Shown here piece by piece: positions 22,463 to 28,979 of a stretch of DNA of 28,979 nucleotides. The notes beneath the pieces were generated by a model that was not told the origin of the DNA, did no database searches, and was given only the letters and a program-made list of their open reading frames with translations. Position 1 is the stretch's first letter. The number at the start of each line of letters is the position of its first letter. The position numbers and the translations under genes were made by a program. Source of the DNA: NIOZ-UU13 sp049287505 (GTDB taxonomy: Bacteria > Planctomycetota > Phycisphaerae > Sedimentisphaerales > Anaerobacaceae). The stretch is from contig JBAQFY010000112.1 of assembly GCA_049287505.1 (NCBI GenBank), forward strand, positions 1 to 28,979. The letters are read 5' to 3'.

Positions 22463-23007
22463 TTTTGCACCTCATAACTTTCTGTTTCCTTTGGCTGCTG
22501 TAACGACTTACGCAGCATGGCATAGGCCCGTGATAATGTTTTTGTAACCGTACCCAACGGCATATCGAGCTGCTCAGCTACCTGGCTGCATGAGCGGTCG
22601 CCGTAATATCGCAGCAGAACAACTTGCCTGTAGCCTTCAGGCAGCTCGGCAATCGCTGCTTCGAGACCATAATCCTGCGAGAGTTCCGGGCTGGGAGCTT
22701 CGTCAGAGAACGAGCGGATAGCTTCTCGCTGTCGGCGGAGCTGCTCTTTCCTCTGGTGCTCTTTTGCTACGCGGTCGGCGATACCGAGCAGCCAGGAAAA
22801 GAAGGACCCGGGCTTATTCAGCCTGTTCATATTGAAGTAGGCCCGTACGAGGGACTCCTGGGCGGCTTCCTCGGCTCGGTCCTTGTCGCCCAATTTTCCG
22901 GCTAAATGCGCCAATAAAACCGACTGATAACGCCGAACAATATAGCGGAAATCATCCGGATGGCCATCCAAACAACGCTCAACATAGTATTCATCAGTTT
23001 CAATCAT
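22459..23007 (-). CDS. ECF sigma factor, module 2
   Basis: A 182-residue group 4 sigma factor. Region 2: FRYIVRRYQSVLLAHLAGKL, DRAEEAAQESLVRAYFNM, FFSWLLGIADRVAKEHQRK. Region 4: AIAELPEGYRQVVLLRYYGD, CSQVAEQLDMPLGTVTKTLS. The phrase MPLGTV in the recognition helix is typical of RpoE-like factors. GAGGTG lies 5 bases before the ATG. The last codons (GAG GTG CAA AAA TGA) supply the ribosome binding site of the downstream anti-sigma gene, so both should be made in fixed ratio. Confidence 0.92.
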   Translation of the reverse strand: MIETDEYYVERCLDGHPDDFRYIVRRYQSVLLAHLAGKLGDKDRAEEAAQESLVRAYFNMNRLNKPGSFFSWLLGIADRVAKEHQRKEQLRRQREAIRSFSDEAPSPELSQDYGLEAAIAELPEGYRQVVLLRYYGDRSCSQVAEQLDMPLGTVTKTLSRAYAMLRKSLQQPKETESYEVQK

Positions 23008-23158
23008 TTCTGCACCTCGAAAAATCTCAAAGATTCCACCGTTAGGCGTCCCTTACGGGATTGCTCTCACAATATAGTGCGGGATTAGCCGGATTTGCGA
23101 CAGGAAAAAAATAAAAAATGGTAAGGGGAAAATTGCAGGATTAACCCCCAGGAGCGCA

Positions 23159-23191
23159 TAAAAAAGGCCAGGTCCAAAAACCCGGCCTTTT
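23159..23191 (-). terminator. Terminator of module 3
   Basis: On the minus strand AAAGGCCGGG, eight bases, CCTGGCCTTT and more T. It lies about 22 bp after the stop of the module 3 membrane protein. Confidence 0.8.
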
Positions 23192-23213
23192 CAATAAATC
23201 TTGTTTGGCAAAT

Positions 23214-24404
23214 TTACTTCGGCAGATTCTTCGGTTCCACGTCCTTTACGCTCAAATCACCGTAGATAACGCGGTAAGTTTCAGAGCCTTTAGGACGGTA
23301 CCAGAAGATAGCAGAGTTGGCATCACCGAATTTTACGTCCTCGCCGGTATAGCGCCAGTTGCTCTCAACAGGTAACTGCGTTAAAAACATTATCCCTCGA
23401 TACATTGTCATTGCATCCCGTTTACGCTGCTGCTCCGAGGTCTGGCCATCATCAAACTTACCCTGCTGCTCCATCTCCATGGAGACTTTCTGCAGCTCCA
23501 TAGGATTAAGCGTCGGTGGGAACGTACCATCTTTAGTCCAGCTCGACCACGCCCGAAGATATTCGATCAGGTCCTGCTCTGTAACTCCGGATACGTCCGC
23601 CTGAACTTCCAGACGTGTGTAACCTTCCGGCGGAGTAAGACTAAAGAGCGAGTCGTCCAGTTCAACGTCAAACTGGAAATCGGTCATAACCACGTTCATG
23701 CCGGGAGCATTTATAAACTCGGTCTCCACACGAACCAGGTCATGCGTTTGCGGGTCGATCCAGACAGTGTTAATCACATCCTCTTCAGTTACGCGGAATC
23801 CTTGCAATACCCGGCTGTCTATTTCTCTGGTTCCGAGCTCTTCATCCGCCCGCTCGGGAAGCGTTCTTAATTTCTCGATAATATTGAACTGTTGCTGTGC
23901 CGGGTTATGCGGCAGATTGGACATTTCCATTTCGATGAATTGTTTTCTCGTTGGAAGGGTGCTGAGGCCCTTTCCCTGGGTCCAATCTATTACCGTGACG
24001 TAATCACCGGGCATTGTAGTTCGCATGTACCCCGGCTTCTTGAAAGCTATTTCAATTTCTGTAGTTCCGTTCGATGTGTAAGTCATCGTGAGGGCATTGC
24101 GTAATCGTTCGACCACCTCTGCATAGGCAGTGCTCGTAATGCTAATCGAATCGCTGAAGAAATGTAAGCCGATAAGCACGGCTATAATTATTACCGCAGC
24201 GGCGGCTATTTTTGTAACTGGACTTTTCATAATTGTTCTCCTTAATTTTTGAAAGACGATTATCCGGCTTGAAGATTGCTGTCCGATTTCGTTGAAGACA
24301 GAAAGCACCTGCCGGCGCAGGTTTTCATGATGCTTCGGATTCGGCCCGGTATCGATTTTGAGCTGATTGACAATTTTCCTGAACTCGGATTCGTCTTTAA
24401 ACAT
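23214..24404 (-). CDS. Membrane-anchored partner of ECF sigma factor, module 3
   Basis: A 396-residue protein: cytoplasmic part of about 58 residues, membrane span VTKIAAAAVIIIAVLIGLHF, then an external domain with the shared layout (VINTVWIDPQTHDLVRVE, DSLFSLTPPEGYTRLEV) and the common ending (WRYTGEDVKFGDANSAIFWY, PKGSETYRVIYGDL). It is the most diverged of the three. No zinc motif is present. The start ATG overlaps a TAA (TAATG) that would be the original stop of the sigma gene, but a 58-bp duplication has moved the actual sigma stop 44 bases upstream (see findings). Anti-sigma or sensor role is inferred from position. Confidence 0.75.
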   Translation of the reverse strand: MFKDESEFRKIVNQLKIDTGPNPKHHENLRRQVLSVFNEIGQQSSSRIIVFQKLRRTIMKSPVTKIAAAAVIIIAVLIGLHFFSDSISITSTAYAEVVERLRNALTMTYTSNGTTEIEIAFKKPGYMRTTMPGDYVTVIDWTQGKGLSTLPTRKQFIEMEMSNLPHNPAQQQFNIIEKLRTLPERADEELGTREIDSRVLQGFRVTEEDVINTVWIDPQTHDLVRVETEFINAPGMNVVMTDFQFDVELDDSLFSLTPPEGYTRLEVQADVSGVTEQDLIEYLRAWSSWTKDGTFPPTLNPMELQKVSMEMEQQGKFDDGQTSEQQRKRDAMTMYRGIMFLTQLPVESNWRYTGEDVKFGDANSAIFWYRPKGSETYRVIYGDLSVKDVEPKNLPK

Positions 24405-24418
24405 TATGTTTGCCTTTC

Positions 24419-24534
24419 GAACACACTTTGTAAATTTTTTTGCAACTCGTTAAGTATTCTGTGCAAAGTAACACGCGAACACACTTTGTAAATTTTTTCG
24501 CAACTTGTTAAGTATTCTGTGCAAAGTAACACGC
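24419..24534. repeat. 58-bp tandem duplication at the 3' end of the module 3 sigma gene
   Basis: Two adjacent copies (24419-24476 and 24477-24534), each beginning GAACACACTTTG and ending AAAGTAACACGC, differ at only two positions. Fifty-eight is not a multiple of three, so the second copy shifts the reading frame. Confidence 0.92.
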
Positions 24535-25028
24535 ACAGTTACTTCTTTGACATTTAGAATTTGAGCAATCTGCTCGTATTGGAGGTTTTCAAAGAACCTT
24601 AACGTGACAATGGTCTGGTGCTGGGGCTTTAATTTCAGGATGGCGGTGTAAAGCCTCGGCCAATCTAATTCAGACGATTTATCATTGCTCTCAACGGCAG
24701 CCCGTCTTAAGTCGGCTGCTTCTTCCAGCAGCTTTTTACGTCGCGAGCTTTTTCTTATATAAGCGTTTGCCTGGTTGGCGGCTATGGCATAGAGCCAGTT
24801 TTGGAAATCCTGCAGGGTTCGGCCTTTGAAGATGCGAATCCGGCGAGCCATTTCGAGAAAGACCGTTGAAGTTACATCCTCTGCAATTTCTTTGTCAAAG
24901 AGCCGATGGACACAGAACCGGAAGATTCGCTCATAGTACAATTCGTAAAGCCGACCCAACGCGCCGGCTTGCGTGCGGGCTTCGAGCACCAAATCGTCAT
25001 CTTCTATTCGCTCAACATGTTTTGCCAT
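24450..25028 (-). CDS. ECF sigma factor, module 3, with altered C-terminus
   Basis: Region 2: GRLYELYYERIFRFCVHRLF, EIAEDVTSTVFLEMARRI, FQNWLYAIAANQANAYIRKS. Region 4: LKPQHQTIVTLRFFENLQYE, IAQILNVKEVTVRVTLHRIL. The open frame reaches 25241, but I place the start at ATG 25028 (MAKHVERIEDDD) or 25040, since family members begin about there and the extra 70 residues have no conserved character. No clear ribosome binding site is seen. The normal end would be LQSVFERQT with TAA overlapping the next ATG. After the 58-bp duplication the frame instead ends LQSVFACYFAQNT, 45 bases short of the downstream gene. Confidence 0.85.
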   Translation of the reverse strand: MAKHVERIEDDDLVLEARTQAGALGRLYELYYERIFRFCVHRLFDKEIAEDVTSTVFLEMARRIRIFKGRTLQDFQNWLYAIAANQANAYIRKSSRRKKLLEEAADLRRAAVESNDKSSELDWPRLYTAILKLKPQHQTIVTLRFFENLQYEQIAQILNVKEVTVRVTLHRILNKLRKNLQSVFACYFAQNT

Positions 25029-25316
25029 AACACCAACCATTGTCGCAGGTATAATTGCGCGGGAAGGGATTATGTTACAAACAATCTTAAAAAAAATCCT
25101 GCAAAATGTATTTTCGGACTGGAAAGGCCTTTCTTTATCGTACGAAATTTCATTGCAAAATTGGCTGATTATGGATAACCTAAGCGGAAATTTTTCAGGT
25201 TTGTTCCCTGTTAAAAGTAATTTACAGGTACGGAATTCCAATGGGCCTGGTATAGTGGCCTGGCTGTTATAAGTCAGTTATTTGTGGAACTTTAATTATT
25301 CGAAAGGAGACATAAA

Positions 25317-27671
25317 ATGGATTCAAATTGTATTGAAAGCAGCTTTTCCGAACGGAAAACACACAACAGCAGCAAACAGTTTTTAAGGTGGGGGAGATAT
25401 TGTTTTTGGATGATAATATACATAATGTTGTTCATCTGCTCGTCTGTATGGGCGGACTGGCAGGTGAGCCACGGCCCGCTTATGACCCGTTGGGCAAAGC
25501 AGGTCTCGCCGGATAATGTCCACGCTGAATATCCCCGGCCTCAAATGGTTCGCACGGACTGGCTGAATCTAAACGGATTGTGGGAATATGCCATTCGGCC
25601 AAAAGACCAGCCGAGACCGAAAAAAATTGATGGACAGATTCTTGTGCCGTTTCCGGTTGAGTCTGCGTTGTCGGGTGTAATGAAGCCGGTGGGAGAAGAA
25701 AACCGTCTGTGGTATCAACGCACATTTGAAATCCCCAAAAAATGGAAGAGCCAGCACATACTGCTGCATTTCGGGGCTGTTGACTGGGATACGACTGTGT
25801 GGGTCAACAGTAAGGAGGTCGGCAGTCACCGCGGCGGATACGACCCGTTTACTTTCGATGTTACCGATGCTCTAAACGATACCGGGCAGCAGGAAATTGT
25901 ACTGAGTGTGTGGGACCCGACGAATACCGGCTATCAGCCGCGGGGCAAACAGGTAAAAAAGCCCGGCGGAATCTGGTACACGGCGGTCACGGGAATCTGG
26001 CAGACAGTCTGGCTTGAACCTGTTGCCGCCGCGCATATCGAGTCGCTTAACATTGTTCCTGATGTGGACGGCCAGATGGTGGATGTCGGCCTGAGTATAG
26101 TCTCTCCTGCCGGCGAGGCCGCCGCCACGGTTACTGTGCTCGATGGAACAAGACAGATTGCCGACGGACAAGTCAAGATAACCGGCAAAGGCGGCATCGC
26201 GACGCTCAGTATCAAACTGGCCGTCAAAAACGCCAAACTCTGGTCGCCCGACTCGCCTTTGCTCTACGACCTGAAGGTTACACTTACCCACAACGGCAAA
26301 ATCGTCGATAAGCTTTCAAGCTACTTCGGGATGCGAAAAATCGAGGTCAAGAAAGACACCGCAGGGATAAATCGCCTGTTCCTCAATAACGAGGTGCTGT
26401 TTCAGTACGGGCCTTTGGACCAGGGCTGGTGGCCGGACGGGCTTTACGCTGCGCCGAGCGATGAAGCGCTGCGCTATGATATCGAGGTATTGAAAAAACT
26501 CGGCTGTAATATGCTGCGCAAGCACGTCAAAGTTGAACCCGCAAGGCTGTACTACTGGTGCGATAAGTTGGGGCTGATGGTCTGGCAGGATATGCCCAAC
26601 GGCGACAGGCACATCGGCGGCAGAGACAGCGACCTTAAACGCAGCGATGAGTCGGCAAGGCAGTTCGAGTTAGAGCTGACGCGGGTCATCAACGCTTTTC
26701 GCAACCATCCCTGTATAGTAATGTGGGTGCAGTTTAACGAGGGCTGGGGACAATACGATACGGCGCGGATTGTTAATTTGATTAAGGAGCTTGACCCGAC
26801 GCGGTTAGTGAATAATGCCAGCGGCTGGTCGGACCGCGGAGCTGGTGACGTTCACGATATTCACAGTTATCCCGGCCCGGCTGCGCCGCCGGTTGAAGAG
26901 AACCGCGCTGCGGTGCTCGGTGAGTTCGGCGGGCTGGGTCTGCCGGTCAAAGGGCATACCTGGCAGGATGAAAAGAACTGGGGATACCGCAGTTATAAAA
27001 CTCGTGAGGAACTTACCGATGCTTACCTGGTCCTGCTCGATAATTTGCGTTCGCTGATTAGTGGTGGTCTGTGTGCCGGTGTATATACGCAAACGACCGA
27101 TGTGGAGATTGAGGTCAACGGGCTGATGACTTACGACCGGGCGATGATAAAGATGGATGCCGAGAAGGCCGCTGCGGCGAATCGCCGTTTGTATCTTCCG
27201 CCGCCGGTTGTTAGGACTATTGTTCAAACCTCGCAGGAAGAAGGGCAATGGTGGCGATATACAATAAGCGAACCGAACGAAGACTGGCAGCAGGAAGGTT
27301 TCGACGATTCGGCCTGGAAGGAAGGCAAAGGCGGCTTCGGCACCGAAGGAACGCCCGGCGCTGTTATAGGCACAGAGTGGAAGGATTCGGATATCTGGCT
27401 GCGCCGAACTTTTGAATTAGAGAGCAACAAACTTAATCAGCCACAGCTTTTAATCCATCATGATGAGGACGCTGAGGTCTATATCAATGGCCAGCTTATT
27501 GCAAAGCTGGAGGGTTATACTTCGAGTTATGTTCAAGTTAGGCTTGACGAAAAGGCGCAGAGGACACTGAAGGTCGGCTCAAATTGTTTAGCTGTGCACT
27601 GCCGACAAACCACAGGCGGACAATACATCGACGTGGGCCTGGTCGAGGTGATAGAAAGATCGGCGGATTGA
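25317..27671 (+). CDS. Secreted glycoside hydrolase family 2 enzyme
   Basis: A 784-residue beta-glycosidase (beta-galactosidase, beta-glucuronidase or related specificity). Signal segment FWMIIYIMLFICSSVWA at about residues 35-50, preceded by an unusually long basic N-terminus. Sugar-binding jelly roll (LNGLWEYAIRPKD, LHFGAVDWDTTVWVNSKEVG, GGYDPFTFDVTDAL), Ig-like middle (LWSPDSPLLYDLKVTL), then the TIM barrel with LRKHVKVEP, acid/base Glu475 (WVQFNEGWGQYD) and nucleophile Glu536 (VLGEFGGLG). After residue 640 a second jelly-roll module follows (WQQEGFDDSAWKEG, HHDEDAEVYINGQLI). AGGAG lies 7 bases before the ATG. It is followed after 55 bp by a second, glycosidase-like gene, and lies divergent from the module 3 sigma factor. 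Confidence 0.9.
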   Translation: MDSNCIESSFSERKTHNSSKQFLRWGRYCFWMIIYIMLFICSSVWADWQVSHGPLMTRWAKQVSPDNVHAEYPRPQMVRTDWLNLNGLWEYAIRPKDQPRPKKIDGQILVPFPVESALSGVMKPVGEENRLWYQRTFEIPKKWKSQHILLHFGAVDWDTTVWVNSKEVGSHRGGYDPFTFDVTDALNDTGQQEIVLSVWDPTNTGYQPRGKQVKKPGGIWYTAVTGIWQTVWLEPVAAAHIESLNIVPDVDGQMVDVGLSIVSPAGEAAATVTVLDGTRQIADGQVKITGKGGIATLSIKLAVKNAKLWSPDSPLLYDLKVTLTHNGKIVDKLSSYFGMRKIEVKKDTAGINRLFLNNEVLFQYGPLDQGWWPDGLYAAPSDEALRYDIEVLKKLGCNMLRKHVKVEPARLYYWCDKLGLMVWQDMPNGDRHIGGRDSDLKRSDESARQFELELTRVINAFRNHPCIVMWVQFNEGWGQYDTARIVNLIKELDPTRLVNNASGWSDRGAGDVHDIHSYPGPAAPPVEENRAAVLGEFGGLGLPVKGHTWQDEKNWGYRSYKTREELTDAYLVLLDNLRSLISGGLCAGVYTQTTDVEIEVNGLMTYDRAMIKMDAEKAAAANRRLYLPPPVVRTIVQTSQEEGQWWRYTISEPNEDWQQEGFDDSAWKEGKGGFGTEGTPGAVIGTEWKDSDIWLRRTFELESNKLNQPQLLIHHDEDAEVYINGQLIAKLEGYTSSYVQVRLDEKAQRTLKVGSNCLAVHCRQTTGGQYIDVGLVEVIERSAD

Positions 27672-27726
27672 TTCACTATTTGAGTTGAACCAAATATAAA
27701 CATTCGTTGCCGAGGAGTATTTCATT

Positions 27727-28979
27727 TTGGAAATATCGGTTAGGGATTTGACTTTGCAAAAACGAAATAAGTATTGTCACGGACTCTTGCTCTTGATGTT
27801 CTGTTTTACTGGGCCATCAGTGCTATCTGTTCAGCCCAACGAAATTATCTTGAGCAATGAGTACTGGTCGGTCAAAGTATTGCCGGGAACGTTGGAAATG
27901 AGTGCCGAGCTACGGGGAAGGAATGAAACCCTGTTATCCAAAGGTCAGCCTAATCTCGGCGAAGTCAGCGATGTTGTACGAACAGGAAATCAGGTTCAAT
28001 GGAGTCTGGAAAGGAAAGGAGTTAAGGTAAAAGTTCAACTGAATCGGGAAGATTTGTCGATTCAATTTTTTTCTGAAAAGATTGGTACATTCACTTGGCC
28101 CATTTTACAGGAAACTGCAAATATGAAGGCGTTAATCTGGCCTCGTTGGGAGGGCTGCTATATTCCACTTGATGATTCGCGCTGGAAGGATTATCTCGTG
28201 GAGCACGAAGGTTGGGATACATTGGAGGGTTTGAGCATGCCCTTTTGGGGCCTATATTGCGGCAGCTTCTCTCTGACCTATATCATAACCAATCCATATA
28301 ATAATGTGATAGATTTTAGTAGAACCGAGAGTAAGCTTGAAGCCCGGTTCTCTCACGAATTCACACCTCTGCAATCGAAGAAAGAATACGGATTCCTGAT
28401 TCGGCTGGGGGACGACAGTTCGCCTGTAGAGCCTGCGAAGCAGTTCCGCCGCCGGCTAATCGAGCAGGGTAAGTTCGTCGGTATGCAGGAGAAGATTAAG
28501 AAAGTCCCCGAGGCGGCGCGTTTATTGGGGGCACCACATATCTATCTTTGGGGGGGAGCGTTTCTGACCCGGCATGACATCCACACCAACAAGTGGAGAG
28601 CATTCTGTCAGAAGCTTGTCGAACAAAGCAAGGCCGGACAGCCCTCGCCGGGCAAGCGAATTAAGCAGCTGATGGAGCCGGAACGTTGGGCCGAGGTGAT
28701 TGAGATTTCCAACGCTCAGCATCCGTACAAGTATCTTAAAAACCAGGTTGCCGATGAGCTGTCACGTTTATTGGAAAGGCCGGACTTCTACGATGAAGCC
28801 TGTTGGCGAAATGTTGACCTTCCTGAAGAGGCAACCATTTTGCTTAAAAAGGGGACGAATGGGCTTACCACCGCGGAGATTTGCCGGATGAACGGCCTGA
28901 TTCTGCGCGCAGGTTTTCCGGAATTTATGCTGGCTGCTGCAGAGTGGGGCGACGGTGTTTCAATCAAGATGCTGGAGCA
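27727..28979 (+). CDS. Secreted glycosidase-like protein, 5' part
   Basis: An open frame of 417 codons runs off the window. I start it at TTG 27727, since GAGGAG lies 9 bases upstream and a signal peptide follows (HGLLLLMFCFTGPSVLSVQ). No ATG upstream fits. The first 250 residues are beta-rich (IILSNEYWSVKVLPGTLEMS, KALIWPRWEGCYIPLDDSRW, MPFWGLYCGSFSLTYII), followed by KEYGFLIRLGDD and then GAPHIYLWGGAFLTRHDIH. The arrangement resembles the front part of large glycosidases of the GH101/DUF5696 type, with a beta-sandwich before a barrel that begins near residue 245. Substrate and catalytic residues cannot be read from this part. It probably forms an operon with the GH2 gene. Confidence 0.65.
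   Translation, partial: MEISVRDLTLQKRNKYCHGLLLLMFCFTGPSVLSVQPNEIILSNEYWSVKVLPGTLEMSAELRGRNETLLSKGQPNLGEVSDVVRTGNQVQWSLERKGVKVKVQLNREDLSIQFFSEKIGTFTWPILQETANMKALIWPRWEGCYIPLDDSRWKDYLVEHEGWDTLEGLSMPFWGLYCGSFSLTYIITNPYNNVIDFSRTESKLEARFSHEFTPLQSKKEYGFLIRLGDDSSPVEPAKQFRRRLIEQGKFVGMQEKIKKVPEAARLLGAPHIYLWGGAFLTRHDIHTNKWRAFCQKLVEQSKAGQPSPGKRIKQLMEPERWAEVIEISNAQHPYKYLKNQVADELSRLLERPDFYDEACWRNVDLPEEATILLKKGTNGLTTAEICRMNGLILRAGFPEFMLAAAEWGDGVSIKMLE

Noticed and set aside
25029..25241. Longer N-terminus of the module 3 sigma factor
   Set aside because: The extra 70 residues are AT-derived and lack any sigma region. The usual ECF length fits a start at 25028 or 25040.

Overview
The window most likely comes from a planctomycete of the Phycisphaerae/Sedimentisphaerales type. 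This is inferred, from memory of the families, from three things: tandem ECF sigma factors each followed by a membrane protein ending in the same C-terminal block (PKGSETYRVIYGDL), a large secreted S8 protease fused to a beta-helix domain with the GGRINMGAYGG ending, and long gene-poor spacers packed with small repeats. No tRNA, rRNA, CRISPR array, transposase or phage gene was found.

Layout. (1) 1-5446, minus strand: an operon of a YtrA-type GntR repressor, two ABC-2 exporter ATPase/permease pairs, a membrane-anchored protein of unknown role and the start of another membrane protein. A strong sigma70-like promoter with an operator-like dyad sits in front of it. (2) 5520-8870: a MITE-like element beside the 3' stump of an MGMT-family gene, a possible structured RNA, and an S8 protease gene interrupted by in-frame TGA codons, at least one of them where Trp is expected. 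(3) 8871-13066: repeats and palindromes around one DUF1573 lipoprotein gene. They include a nested 130-bp insertion with target-site duplications, a G-rich degenerate tandem array and a perfect 30-bp palindrome. (4) 13067-15650: a decayed gene with one frameshift and one nonsense codon, an overlapping pair for a membrane-anchored nuclease and an OB-fold protein, and copies of two short repeats. (5) 15717-16259: an array of ten or eleven GC-rich hairpins. (6) 16411-19038, plus strand: a lipoprotein and tilS, whose coding sequence carries an in-frame microsatellite. (7) 19100-25040, minus strand: three successive sigma/membrane-regulator modules, the third altered by a 58-bp tandem duplication. 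(8) 25317-28979, plus strand: a secreted GH2 glycosidase and the 5' part of a second, glycosidase-like secreted protein.

How it fits together. The left operon is a self-repressed pair of exporters. The right side looks like surface signalling (sigma factors with membrane sensor domains) beside polysaccharide degradation. The centre, about 5.6-16.3 kb, is a zone of gene decay and repeat accumulation. The best candidates for something undescribed are the hairpin array at 15.7-16.3 kb, the TGA-interrupted protease, the G-rich array at 11.3-12.0 kb, and the three sigma/sensor modules.
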